From NCBI RefSeq assembly GCF_003268775.1, contig NZ_QLSU01000001.1:1-64000 (forward strand): a DNA stretch of 64,000 bases. Reading direction: 5' to 3'. Made by a program: the position numbers and the translations under genes. This document shows positions 25,141 to 33,765 of the stretch, in pieces. Source of the stretch: Paraburkholderia unamae (GTDB lineage: Bacteria > Pseudomonadota > Gammaproteobacteria > Burkholderiales > Burkholderiaceae). Within the stretch, counting starts at the first letter, position 1. Each line of letters opens with the position of its first letter. The notes beneath the pieces are model-generated. The model did not search any database and was not told where the DNA came from. It saw nothing but the letters and a program-made list of their open reading frames with translations.

Positions 25141-27513
25141 ATGCGCATTGTTTGTATCGGTGGCGGGCCGGCCGGCCTCTATTTCGGGCTTTTGATGAAG
25201 CGCCGTCACCCCGACTACGACATCACCGTGATCGAACGCAACCGCCCGTACGACACATTCGGCTGGGGCGTGGTGTTCTCGGACCAGACGCTGGGCAACC
25301 TGCGCGCGGCCGACCCCGAAAGCGCGAGCGAAATACTCGACGCGTTCAATCACTGGGACGACATCGAAATCCATTTCCGCGGGCGCTCGATCCGCTCGTC
25401 GGGCCACGGCTTCTGCGGCATCGGCCGCAAGCGTCTGCTCAATATCTTGCAGGCGCGTTGCGAAGCACTGGGCGTGAAGCTCGTGTTCGAATCGCAGATC
25501 ACGGACGACGACGTGACCAACGCCGACCTGATCATCGCGAGCGACGGACTCAACAGCGCCACGCGCCAGAAGTACGCCGCCACCTATCAGCCCGACATCG
25601 ACCTGCGCGATTGCCGCTTCGTGTGGCTCGGCACCTCGAAGCTCTTCGATGCGTTCACGTTCGCGTTCGAAGAAACCGAATGGGGCTGGTTCCAGGCGCA
25701 CGCGTACCGCTTCGACGACAACACCTCGACATTCATTGTCGAAACGCCCGATCACGTGTGGCGCGCCGCCGGTCTCGACACCATGAGCAAGGAAGACAGC
25801 ATCGCGTTCTGCGAAAAGCTGTTTGCGCGCTATCTCGACGGTCATGCGCTGCGCTCAAACGCGTCGCATCTGCGCGGCTCGTCGCAGTGGATCCGCTTTC
25901 CGCGCGTGGTCAATCGCGAGTGGGTTCACTGGAAAACCGCGGCCGACGGCAAGCAAACGCCGGTCGTGCTGATGGGCGACGCCGCGCACACCGCGCACTT
26001 CTCGATTGGCTCCGGCACCAAGCTCGCGCTCGAAGACGCGATCGAACTCGCCAACAGCATGGAAGCGCACCCAGGCGACCCGCGCGCGGCGCTCACGCAC
26101 TATACGAACGTGCGCAGCGTGGACGTGCTGCGTATTCAGAACGCGGCGCGCAACTCCACGGAGTGGTTCGAACACGTGGACCGCTATACGCAGTTCGAGC
26201 CCGAGCAGTTCGCCTATTCGCTGCTCACGCGCTCGCAGCGCATCTCGCATGAGAATCTGCGCGAACGCGATGCGGGTTATCTGTCCGGCTTCGAAACGTG
26301 GCTCGCGCAGCGCGCGGGTGGCAAAGCCGACAACAACGCGCGCGCCGTGCCGCCCATGTTCACGCCTTTTACGGTGCGCGGCGTAACGTTAAAGAATCGC
26401 GTAGTGGTCTCGCCGATGGCGCAGTATTCCGCGCACGACGGCGTGGCGGGCGACTATCACCTCATGCATCTCGGCGCGCGCGCCATGGGCGGCGCCGCGC
26501 TCGTGATGACCGAGATGACCTGCGTCTCGCCCGAGGCGCGCATCACGCCCGCGTGCCCCGGCATGTATGCGCCCGAGCATCGGCAGGCGTGGCAGCGCAT
26601 CGTCGATTTCGTGCACGCGAATTCGGACGCGAAAATCGGCATGCAGCTTGGCCACTCCGGTGCCAAGGGCTCGACGCGCGTGGCCTGGGAAGGCATCGAC
26701 CAGCCGCTCGACGATGGCAACTGGCCGCTCGTTTCCGCTTCGCCGCAACAGTATTTGCGCGGCGTGAGCCAGTGCTCGCATGAGGCAAGCATCGAGGAAC
26801 TGCGCGAAATCGAAGCCCAATTCGTGCGCGCCACGCAAATGGCCGCTGAAGCCGGCTTCGACTGGCTCGAACTGCACTGCGCGCACGGCTATCTGCTTTC
26901 GAGCTTCCTCTCTCCGCTCACGAATCAACGCACGGATCAATACGGCGGTTCGCTCGAAAACCGGCTGCGTTATCCGCTCGAAGTTTTCAAGGCGATTCGC
27001 GCGGTGTGGCCGGAAGACAAGCCGATTTCCGTGCGCATCTCCGCCCACGACTGGGTCGAAGGCGGCAACACGCCCGACGACGCCATCGAGATCGCCCGCG
27101 CGTTCAAGGCCGCGGGCGCGGACATGATCGACGTCTCCTCGGGCCAGGTGAGCAAAGACGAAAAGCCCGTGTATGGCCGCATGTTCCAGACGCCGTTTGC
27201 CGATCGCGTGCGCAACGAGGCGGGCATCGCCACGATCGCCGTGGGCGCGATATCCGAAGCGGACCACGTGAACGGCATCATTGCGGCCGGGCGCGCGGAC
27301 CTGTGCGCCGTGGCGCGGCCGCATCTGGCCAATCCTTCGTGGACGCTCACCGAAGCCGCCCGCATTGGCTACCTCGACATCAAGTGGCCGAACCAGTACA
27401 CCGCGGCCAAGACGCAACTCGAACGCAACATCGAACGCGAACGCGCGGCAGCCGCAGCCGCCGCGGGATTGTCGCCAATCGAACGCGCCCAACGTGCGGA
27501 AGGAACCGTGTGA
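25141..27513 (+). CDS. Bifunctional aryl-CoA monooxygenase/reductase (2-aminobenzoyl-CoA or salicylyl-CoA 5-hydroxylase type)
   Basis: A 790-residue fusion. Residues 1-390 form a FAD monooxygenase ([16 protein letters not shown] at 7, GDAAHT at 279-284). Residues 406-775 form an Old Yellow Enzyme-type reductase ([32 protein letters not shown] from 579; QYGGSLENR). This architecture is that of Azoarcus evansii 2-aminobenzoyl-CoA monooxygenase/reductase, which hydroxylates the CoA-activated ring and then reduces it, giving a non-aromatic amino-oxo-cyclohexene carboxyl-CoA. Databases often call it salicylyl-CoA 5-hydroxylase. Operon partners (ligase, RidA, beta-oxidation-like enzymes) favour the anthranilate role. 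AGGAG precedes the ATG. Confidence 0.9.
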   Translation: MRIVCIGGGPAGLYFGLLMKRRHPDYDITVIERNRPYDTFGWGVVFSDQTLGNLRAADPESASEILDAFNHWDDIEIHFRGRSIRSSGHGFCGIGRKRLLNILQARCEALGVKLVFESQITDDDVTNADLIIASDGLNSATRQKYAATYQPDIDLRDCRFVWLGTSKLFDAFTFAFEETEWGWFQAHAYRFDDNTSTFIVETPDHVWRAAGLDTMSKEDSIAFCEKLFARYLDGHALRSNASHLRGSSQWIRFPRVVNREWVHWKTAADGKQTPVVLMGDAAHTAHFSIGSGTKLALEDAIELANSMEAHPGDPRAALTHYTNVRSVDVLRIQNAARNSTEWFEHVDRYTQFEPEQFAYSLLTRSQRISHENLRERDAGYLSGFETWLAQRAGGKADNNARAVPPMFTPFTVRGVTLKNRVVVSPMAQYSAHDGVAGDYHLMHLGARAMGGAALVMTEMTCVSPEARITPACPGMYAPEHRQAWQRIVDFVHANSDAKIGMQLGHSGAKGSTRVAWEGIDQPLDDGNWPLVSASPQQYLRGVSQCSHEASIEELREIEAQFVRATQMAAEAGFDWLELHCAHGYLLSSFLSPLTNQRTDQYGGSLENRLRYPLEVFKAIRAVWPEDKPISVRISAHDWVEGGNTPDDAIEIARAFKAAGADMIDVSSGQVSKDEKPVYGRMFQTPFADRVRNEAGIATIAVGAISEADHVNGIIAAGRADLCAVARPHLANPSWTLTEAARIGYLDIKWPNQYTAAKTQLERNIERERAAAAAAAGLSPIERAQRAEGTV

Positions 27514-27515
27514 GC

Positions 27516-28304
27516 ATGAACCAGGCTGACCAGGCAATCCTCGGCGATCGTCACGCCGTCGTCACAGGCGGCGGCAGCGGCATCGGCGCGGCCACCGCCG
27601 CCGCGCTGCTCCAGGCCGGCGCGCGCGTCACACTGATGGGCCGCGACGCCGCGCGCCTCGACGCGCAGCGCTCGGCGCTCGGCGGCGGCGAGCGTGTGGC
27701 TTGCGTGAGTGTCGACATCACCGACGAAGAAGGCGTGAGCGCTGCGTTCGCGCGCGCGGCCGGCGCACTCGGCGACGTCGATATCCTCATGAATAACGCA
27801 GGCCAGGCGCAGGCCGCGCCCTTCGCGCAAACCGATCTCGCGCTGTGGAAACGCATGCTCGACGTGAATCTGACGGGCGCGTTTCTCTGCACGCGCGCGG
27901 TGCTTCCCGCGATGCTCGCGCGCAAGGCCGGGCGCATCGTCAATGTCGCGAGCACGGCGGGCCAGGTCGGCTATCCCTACGTCGCCGCCTATTGCGCCTC
28001 GAAACACGGCGTGATCGGCATGACGCGCGCGCTCGCGCTGGAAGTCGCCACGCAAGGCGTGACCGTGAACGCCGTGTGCCCCGGCTACACGGAAACGGAA
28101 CTGCTGCACGCGTCCCTCGAACAAATCACACGCAAAACCTCGCGCAGCGAAGCCGAGGCGCGCAGCATCCTCGTGCGCCACAACCCGCAGCAACGCTTCG
28201 TCACGCCCGAGGAAGTCGCCAACGCGGTGCTGTGGCTTTGCTCGCCCGGATCGTCGGCGATCACCGGGCAATCCCTTTCCGTTTCCGGTGGAGAAATCAC
28301 ATGA
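27516..28304 (+). CDS. SDR family oxidoreductase (3-hydroxyacyl-CoA dehydrogenase type)
   Basis: A 262-residue classical SDR: GGGSGIGAATA near residue 18, NNAGQAQ near 96, catalytic YCASKHG near 160, and [13 protein letters not shown] at the C-terminus. The ATG at 27516 is favoured by AGGA about 9 bp upstream; a GTG at 27510 overlapping the previous stop is possible. In this operon it probably reduces or oxidises an oxo/hydroxy group of the alicyclic CoA ester made by the monooxygenase/reductase. Its stop overlaps the marR start (ATGA). Confidence 0.9.
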   Translation: MNQADQAILGDRHAVVTGGGSGIGAATAAALLQAGARVTLMGRDAARLDAQRSALGGGERVACVSVDITDEEGVSAAFARAAGALGDVDILMNNAGQAQAAPFAQTDLALWKRMLDVNLTGAFLCTRAVLPAMLARKAGRIVNVASTAGQVGYPYVAAYCASKHGVIGMTRALALEVATQGVTVNAVCPGYTETELLHASLEQITRKTSRSEAEARSILVRHNPQQRFVTPEEVANAVLWLCSPGSSAITGQSLSVSGGEIT

Positions 28305-28864
28305 CATCGCCCACATCCACTCGCAAGCCCGCTGCCACAAAAGCCACGGCGAAAGCGCCGCGCAAAGGCGTGGAGAAGCCGGCCGGGAATGTCGTCGACA
28401 TGGAGATGAGCACCGGCGCCGACAGCCACATGGGCCTGCGCCTGTGGTTGCGTCTGCTCACCACGACGAACCTCGTGCAAGCGGAGCTACGCCGCCGTCT
28501 GCGCGCCGAATTCGACACCACGCTGCCGCGTTTCGACCTGATGGCGCAACTCGAGCGCCAGCCCGAAGGACTGCGCATGACCGAGCTCTCGCGCCGCCTC
28601 ATGGTGACGGGCGGCAACGTCACGGGCATTACCGATCAGCTCGAAAAAGAAGGCCTCGTCGTGCGCGACGTGGCGCCCGAGGACCGGCGCTCCTTCGCGG
28701 TGCGCCTCACGCCCGAGGGCCGCGCCCTCTTCGACCGCATGGCGAGCGCGCACGAACAATGGGTCGTGGAACTGCTCGGCGGCCTCTCGCTCGACGAGAA
28801 GTCGAAGATGCACGAGCGCCTTGGCAAGCTCAAACAACATCTGCGCAACGGCATCGAAGGCTGA
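28301..28864 (+). CDS. MarR family transcriptional regulator
   Basis: A 187-residue regulator. A Lys/Ala/Pro-rich tail of about 45 residues precedes the winged-helix domain ([60 protein letters not shown]). GGAG lies 8 bp before the ATG. MarR proteins in aryl-CoA operons are usually repressors released by the CoA thioester. The obvious target is the inverted repeat over the -35 box at 25074-25103. Being the third gene of the operon it is also autoregulated. Confidence 0.92.
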   Translation: MTSPTSTRKPAATKATAKAPRKGVEKPAGNVVDMEMSTGADSHMGLRLWLRLLTTTNLVQAELRRRLRAEFDTTLPRFDLMAQLERQPEGLRMTELSRRLMVTGGNVTGITDQLEKEGLVVRDVAPEDRRSFAVRLTPEGRALFDRMASAHEQWVVELLGGLSLDEKSKMHERLGKLKQHLRNGIEG

Positions 28865-28907
28865 AGCCGTATTGCACGAACAACCGAGAACACCCGGGAG
28901 ACATATC

Positions 28908-29762
28908 TTGACGACACCTTCCAGCGCCGAGGCGCTTTTCGCGGGCAACCGCGTGACGCTCGCCGGCTATCGCGCGCAGCACTTCGGCTGGTCGGTCGAC
29001 GGCCGCGTCGCGACCATCACGCTCAACCGCCCCGAACGCAAGAATCCGCTCACGTTCGAATCGTACGCAGAACTACGCGATCTGTTCCGCCAACTCGCCT
29101 ACGCCACCGACGTGAAAGCCGTCGTGCTGCACGGTTCGGGCGAAAACTTCTGCTCGGGTGGCGACGTGCACGACATCATCGCGCCGCTCATCGACCTGCC
29201 CATGCCCGAACTCCTGATGTTCACGCGCATGACGGGCGATCTCGTGAAGGCCATGCGCCACTGCCCGCAGCCGATCATCGCCGCCGTGGACGGCGTGTGC
29301 GCCGGCGCGGGCGCGATTCTCGCCATGGCCTCCGACATGCGCTACGCCACGGCGCGCAGCAAGCTCGCCTTCCTCTTCACGCGCGTGGGTCTCGCGGGCT
29401 GCGACATGGGCGCGTGCGCGATCCTGCCGCGCATCATCGGCCAGGGCCGCGCCGCCGAACTGCTCTACACGGGCCGCTCCGCCACGGGCGATGAAGGCCA
29501 CGCATGGGGTTTCTATAACCGCATTTGCGACCCCGAAACGCTGCTCGCCGACGCCCGAAAGCTCGCCGCCGATCTCGCGGCCGGGCCGACCTTCGCGCAC
29601 GGCATCACCAAGACGATGCTGCATCAGGAATGGACCATGAGCATCGACGAGGCCATCGAATCCGAAGCGCAGGCGCAGGCGATCTGCATGGCCACACGCG
29701 ATTTCGGCCGCGCCTACGAAGCGTTCGCGGCGAAAACGCGTCCGGTTTTTCAGGGGGACTGA
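28908..29762 (+). CDS. Crotonase-fold protein with altered active site, probable ring-cleaving hydrolase
   Basis: A 284-residue protein annotated by resemblance as enoyl-CoA hydratase. TTG is the start (GGGAG 7 bp upstream). The oxyanion-hole region is [14 protein letters not shown] (77-90) and [12 protein letters not shown] (129-140). The two catalytic glutamates of hydratases are missing: the first is Ile137 and the second Thr158. Asp166 in GLAGCDMGA occupies the place of the Asp in MenB and BadI (2-ketocyclohexanecarboxyl-CoA hydrolase). This suggests C-C bond hydrolysis of a beta-oxo cyclic CoA ester rather than hydration. Lies between marR and the acyl-CoA dehydrogenase gene. Confidence 0.82.
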   Translation: MTTPSSAEALFAGNRVTLAGYRAQHFGWSVDGRVATITLNRPERKNPLTFESYAELRDLFRQLAYATDVKAVVLHGSGENFCSGGDVHDIIAPLIDLPMPELLMFTRMTGDLVKAMRHCPQPIIAAVDGVCAGAGAILAMASDMRYATARSKLAFLFTRVGLAGCDMGACAILPRIIGQGRAAELLYTGRSATGDEGHAWGFYNRICDPETLLADARKLAADLAAGPTFAHGITKTMLHQEWTMSIDEAIESEAQAQAICMATRDFGRAYEAFAAKTRPVFQGD

Positions 29763-29763
29763 A

Positions 29764-30951
29764 TTGAACGCTGCCACTAACACCCCTCTCCACGACGCGC
29801 TTGCATGGCCGTTCTTCGAAGATCGCCATCGCGCGCTCGCCACAGGAATCGAGACGTGGGCACGCGAGCATCTCGCGCACGTTCCGCACGACGATGTCGA
29901 CGCCACCTGCCGCGCGCTCGTGCGCAAGCTGGGCGCGGCCGGCTGGCTGCGCTACGGCGTGGGCGGCGCCGCTTACGGCGGCCACGGCGACACCATCGAC
30001 ACGCGCGCCGTTTGCCTGCTGCGCGAAACGCTCGCGAAACACTCGGGCCTTGCCGACTTCGCGCTTGCCATGCAGGGCCTGGGCTCCGGCGCCATCTCGC
30101 TGGCCGGCAACGACGCGCAAAAATCGCGCTATCTGCCGCGCGTGGCGCAGGGCGAAGCGATCGCCGCATTCGCGCTGTCCGAGCCGCAAGCTGGCTCCGA
30201 TGTCGCCGCGATGGCGCTCGCCGCGCGCGCCGACGGCGACGACTACGTGCTCGACGGCGAAAAGACGTGGATCTCGAACGGCGGCATCGCCGACTTCTAT
30301 GTGGTGTTCGCGCGCACCGGCGAAGCGCCGGGCTCGCGCGGCATCAGTGCATTCATCGTCGACGCCGACACGCCGGGGCTGGAAATCGCCGAGCGCATCG
30401 ACGTGATCGCACCGCACCCGCTCGCGCGCCTGCGCTTCACCGGCGCGCGCGTGAAGCGTGCCCAGATGCTCGGCGCGCCCGGCGAAGGCTTCAAGATCGC
30501 CATGCGTACGCTCGATATTTTCCGCACCTCGGTAGCCGCGGCGTCGCTTGGCTTCGCGCGCCGCGCCATGGCCGAAGGGCTCGCCCGCGCGGCTTCGCGC
30601 AAGATGTTCGGCCAGGCGCTCGGCGACTTTCAGTTGACCCAAGCAAAACTCGCGCAAATGGCGCTCACCATCGACAGCAGCGCCCTGCTCGTTTATCGCG
30701 CGGCGTGGCTGCGCGACCAGGGCGAAAGCGTGACGCGCGAAGCGGCCATGGCCAAGTGGCATGCGAGCGAAGGCGCGCAACAGGTGATCGATGCGGCCGT
30801 GCAGTTGTGGGGCGGCATGGGCGTGCAAAGCGGCAACGTCGTCGAGTCGCTTTATCGCGAGATCCGCTCGCTGCGCATTTACGAAGGCGCGACCGAAGTG
30901 CAGCAACTCATCGTCGGGCGCGACTTGCTCAAGGAATACAACGCCGCGTAA
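29764..30951 (+). CDS. Acyl-CoA dehydrogenase family protein
   Basis: A 395-residue flavoprotein of the acyl-CoA dehydrogenase fold. [15 protein letters not shown] near residue 137 contacts FAD and substrate, [13 protein letters not shown] follows, and the catalytic base is about Glu374 in [11 protein letters not shown]. The start is TTG, one base after the previous stop, with GGGGGA upstream. It probably desaturates an acyl-CoA intermediate in the lower, beta-oxidation-like part of the pathway. Confidence 0.9.
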   Translation: MNAATNTPLHDALAWPFFEDRHRALATGIETWAREHLAHVPHDDVDATCRALVRKLGAAGWLRYGVGGAAYGGHGDTIDTRAVCLLRETLAKHSGLADFALAMQGLGSGAISLAGNDAQKSRYLPRVAQGEAIAAFALSEPQAGSDVAAMALAARADGDDYVLDGEKTWISNGGIADFYVVFARTGEAPGSRGISAFIVDADTPGLEIAERIDVIAPHPLARLRFTGARVKRAQMLGAPGEGFKIAMRTLDIFRTSVAAASLGFARRAMAEGLARAASRKMFGQALGDFQLTQAKLAQMALTIDSSALLVYRAAWLRDQGESVTREAAMAKWHASEGAQQVIDAAVQLWGGMGVQSGNVVESLYREIRSLRIYEGATEVQQLIVGRDLLKEYNAA

Positions 30952-30989
30952 GCACGCGCTTCGCGACGCCTCTACGGAATCGGACGAAC

Positions 30990-31406
30990 ATGAAACAAGC
31001 CCTTCTTCCCGCAGGCTGGGTCAAGCCGCGCGGCTATGCCAACGGCGTCGCCGCCACGGGCACCCAGGTCTATATCGCCGGCCAGATCGGCTGGGACGAG
31101 AACGCGCGCTTCACGAGCCGCGAATTCGGCGCGCAGGCCGTGCAGGCGCTGCGCAATATCGTGGCCGTGCTCGCGGCCGCGGGCGGCAAACCCGAGCATC
31201 TCGTGCGCCTGACCTGGTACGTGACCGACAAGAAGGAGTACCTGGCATCGCTGAAAGAAATCGGCGCGGCGTTTCGCGAGCTGATCGGCGACTACGACAT
31301 CGCGATGAGCGCCGTGCAGGTGGTCGCGCTCGTGGAAGACGAAGCCAAGGTGGAGATCGAGGCCACCGCCGTGATTCCCGACGACGCGCGCCTCACGCGC
31401 AAGTAG
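30990..31406 (+). CDS. RidA family protein (enamine/imine deaminase fold)
   Basis: A 138-residue member of the RidA/YjgF/YER057c family, with the opening AGWVKPRGYANGVAATGTQVYIAGQIGWD and the terminal VEIEATAVIPDDARL. RidA proteins hydrolyse enamines or imines. It lies 38 bp after the acyl-CoA dehydrogenase gene and 52 bp before the ligase gene. In an aminobenzoyl-CoA pathway, its likely job is to hydrolyse the enamine/imine left after ring reduction and so release ammonia. The usual RidA arginine near residue 105 is not clearly seen (YDIAMSAVQVVALV), so it may belong to a non-RidA subgroup. Confidence 0.88.
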   Translation: MKQALLPAGWVKPRGYANGVAATGTQVYIAGQIGWDENARFTSREFGAQAVQALRNIVAVLAAAGGKPEHLVRLTWYVTDKKEYLASLKEIGAAFRELIGDYDIAMSAVQVVALVEDEAKVEIEATAVIPDDARLTRK

Positions 31407-31458
31407 ACCGCCGCCCACGCAACAGAACGATCTGCTCACGCAGACAGCCGGAGACGCC

Positions 31459-33096
31459 ATGCAACCCACCGCCCATGTCGACACCTTCGCACGCGACCAC
31501 CTGCCGCCCGAGACGCAGTGGCCCGTCATGCTGCTCGACAATCCCGACGTCGCCTACCCCGCGCGCATGAATTGCGCGGTCGAGTTGCTGGACCGCGCAA
31601 TCGAGGCCGGGCACGGCGATCGCCCGGCCATCTGGTCGGACATCGAAGGCAAGCCGCACGCAACGACTTACGCCGAGCTGCTCGCTCTGGTCAACCGCAG
31701 CGCGCACGTGCTCGTGCAGGACATGGGTTTGCGGCCCGGCAATCGCGTGCTGCTGCGCGGGCCCAACACGCTGCAAATGGCGGTGGCGTTCCTCGCGTCG
31801 CTCAAGGCGGGACTCGTGGTGATTCCCACCATGCCGCTGCTGCGCGCGAAGGAGCTCAAGCAGATCGTCGACAAAGCGCGGATTCACGCGGCGTTGTGCG
31901 ACGTGCGGCTCAGCGATGAACTCGCGCGCTGCATGGACCCGGCCGACGAGTTCTTTTGTGAAACGTTGCAACAGGTGCGCTTTTTCCACGACGATGCGGC
32001 GGGCACGCTCGAATACCTTGCAAAGGACAAGCCCGCGGACTTCACAGCCTGTGACACGGCCAGCGACGACGTTTGCCTCATCGCCTTCACGAGCGGCACG
32101 ACGGGCACGCCCAAGGGCTGCATGCACTTCCACCGCGACGTGATCGCCATGTGCGACCTGTTCCCGCGCCACATCCTGAAACCCACGGCCGACGACGTGT
32201 TCTGCGGCACGCCTCCGCTCGCGTTCACGTTCGGGCTGGGCGGCCTCCTGTGCTTTCCCATGCGCGTCGGCGCTTCGACGGTGCTGATCGAAAAGCTCAC
32301 GCCGGCGCTACTGCTCGAGACGATCCAGCGCTTTCGCGCAACGATCGTCTTCACCGCGCCCACCTTCTACCGGCAGATGGCGCCGCTCGTCACGCAATAC
32401 GATCTTGCCAGCCTGCGCAAGACAGTCTCCGCGGGCGAGGCGCTGCCACAAGCCACGCGCGACCTGTGGCGCGAGGCGTCGGGCATCGAGATGATTGATG
32501 GCATTGGCGGCACCGAGCTGATTCATATCTTCGTATCGTCGGCGGGCGCCGATGTGCGGCCCGGCTCGATCGGGCGCGCCGTGCCCGGCTATGTCGTGCA
32601 GGCGCTCGACGACAACCTGGAACCCGTCGCGCCCGGCGTGACCGGCAATCTTGCCGTACGGGGCCCGACCGGCTGCCGTTATCTCGCCGACGACCGCCAG
32701 GCGAAGTTCGTACGCGGCGGCTGGAACCTGCCGGGCGACGCCGTTTCCATCGACGCCGACGGCTATGTGTTCTACCAGGCGCGCTCCGACGACATGATCG
32801 TTTCGTCGGGCTACAACATCGCGGGGCCCGAAATCGAGACCGTGCTCATGCAGCACCCCGCCGTGGCCGAGTGCGGCGTGACGGGCGTGCCCGACGAGTT
32901 GCGCGGCCAGGTGGTGAAGGCGTTCGTCGTCTTGCGCCCCGGTTTCAGCGCCGGGGACGCGATGGTCGCCGAATTGCAGCGCTTCGTGAAGAGCGCCGTG
33001 GCGGCTTACAAGTATCCGCGACTGATTGCGTTTATCGACGCGCTTCCGCGCACCGAAACCGGCAAGCTCAAGCGCTCGGCGTTGCGGCTGCTGTGA
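31459..33096 (+). CDS. Benzoate/2-aminobenzoate-CoA ligase family protein
   Basis: A 545-residue adenylate-forming ligase. The phosphate loop is TSGTTGTPKG at residues 211-220, the hinge region is DDMIVSSGYNIAGPEIE, and the catalytic Lys is K536 in ETGKLKR. The aryl-CoA ligase type (YLADDRQAKFVRGGWNLPGD) resembles benzoate-CoA and 2-aminobenzoate-CoA ligases. It would start the pathway by making the CoA thioester from the free acid and ATP. GGAG lies 5 bp before the ATG. Last gene of the operon; a terminator follows 34 bp downstream. Confidence 0.92.
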   Translation: MQPTAHVDTFARDHLPPETQWPVMLLDNPDVAYPARMNCAVELLDRAIEAGHGDRPAIWSDIEGKPHATTYAELLALVNRSAHVLVQDMGLRPGNRVLLRGPNTLQMAVAFLASLKAGLVVIPTMPLLRAKELKQIVDKARIHAALCDVRLSDELARCMDPADEFFCETLQQVRFFHDDAAGTLEYLAKDKPADFTACDTASDDVCLIAFTSGTTGTPKGCMHFHRDVIAMCDLFPRHILKPTADDVFCGTPPLAFTFGLGGLLCFPMRVGASTVLIEKLTPALLLETIQRFRATIVFTAPTFYRQMAPLVTQYDLASLRKTVSAGEALPQATRDLWREASGIEMIDGIGGTELIHIFVSSAGADVRPGSIGRAVPGYVVQALDDNLEPVAPGVTGNLAVRGPTGCRYLADDRQAKFVRGGWNLPGDAVSIDADGYVFYQARSDDMIVSSGYNIAGPEIETVLMQHPAVAECGVTGVPDELRGQVVKAFVVLRPGFSAGDAMVAELQRFVKSAVAAYKYPRLIAFIDALPRTETGKLKRSALRLL

Positions 33097-33129
33097 GGCG
33101 AGACGGGCTGGTGGACTGAGATTAGCGTT

Positions 33130-33169
33130 GGGCGTTTGCGGATTTGTTGTGCGCGAGCGCCCGATTTTT
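33130..33169 (+). terminator. Rho-independent terminator of the aryl-CoA operon
   Basis: GGGCGTTTGCG (33130-33140) pairs over 11 bp, with two G-U wobbles, with CGCGAGCGCCC (33152-33162) around an 11-base loop. GATTTTT follows immediately. It lies 34 bp after the ligase stop. Confidence 0.75.
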
Positions 33170-33342
33170 ATCATGTATTACTACGTAAACCGTTAATTTT
33201 CTACTATCAACGCTAACATTTTTGACATTATTCCTATAATGTTCGAATTAAAGGGTATACACGCCCATGAAACGCGCGCGGACGCCTCACGCCCTGCCCG
33301 TGAAAGCGAGCATGGCACCACATCTGGAAGGCCACCTCATTC
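33170..33342. other. AT-rich intergenic segment before hipBA
   Basis: This stretch is strikingly richer in A/T than the flanks. It contains TTGACA at 33222-33227 and a 7-bp inverted repeat ACATTAT-N4-ATAATGT at 33225-33242, so a regulated promoter is possible. The only open frame (33267-33449, 60 codons) has no recognisable content and ends inside the hip operator repeats, so it is not called as a gene. Confidence 0.4.
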
Positions 33343-33496
33343 TGCGCAGTATCTTGCGCAATTTCCCATTCATTCACTCATTTGCGCACAATAGCGCGCA
33401 TTTGGTTGCGTGTATGCCAGCGATCCGGCAGGAGATTTGCGCACAATAGCGCGCAATTTGACAGAAACCGACCTATAATGCGCACTATGATGCGCA
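33343..33496. promoter_or_regulatory. Four operator-like repeats in the hipBA control region
   Basis: Four 18-bp sites of the form TGCGCA-N6-(T/C)GCGCA lie at 33343-33360, 33383-33400, 33438-33455 and 33479-33496, with start-to-start distances of 40, 55 and 41 bp. The two central copies are identical over 20 bp (33381-33400 and 33436-33455). The last copy overlaps TATAAT (33474-33479) and the hipB start. This fits cooperative autoregulation by HipB with HipA, as known for hipBA modules with several operators. Confidence 0.85.
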
Positions 33497-33765
33497 AAAA
33501 AGCTGCCCAATCACCGATCTCCAACGTGGAGCGCCTCGCTGCGAGCCTGCGTGCGACCCGACGCGAGCGCAAGCTGACCCAGCAGACCCTGGCAGAGCGG
33601 TCAGGCATTGCCCGCCGCACCATCACGAACGCCGAGCACGCAGGTAACGTCGGCATCCGTGAACTCTGCCGGCTCGCGAACGCGCTCGGCTATGAAGTCG
33701 TCCTGCGTCCCATGGACACCGTGATCCTCGAAGACCTGAACGACATCTTCAGGGACGACGAATGA
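33487..33765 (+). CDS. hipB: HipB-type antitoxin, XRE family DNA-binding protein
   Basis: About 92 residues with a Cro/XRE helix-turn-helix (RRERKLTQQTLAERSGIARRTITNAEHA) followed by LRPMDTVILEDLNDIFRDDE. It neutralises HipA and represses the operon. The start is set at ATG 33487: the in-frame ATG at 33478 lies inside the probable -10 box TATAAT (33474-33479), and 33490 is also possible. There is no ribosome binding site, and a transcript starting about 7 bp after the -10 box would be leaderless. Its last codons overlap the hipA start by 4 bp. Confidence 0.88.
   Translation: MMRKKAAQSPISNVERLAASLRATRRERKLTQQTLAERSGIARRTITNAEHAGNVGIRELCRLANALGYEVVLRPMDTVILEDLNDIFRDDE

Noticed and set aside
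33267..33449. 60-codon frame between the ligase gene and hipB, behind AAGGG and TTGACA
   Set aside because: Its second half is made of the hip operator repeats, no family is recognised, and the spacing of the ribosome binding site is poor.
33458..33479. TTGACA and TATAAT as a -35/-10 pair before hipB
   Set aside because: Only 10 bp separate them; a functional sigma-70 promoter needs about 17. TATAAT may be used with a poor -35 box instead.
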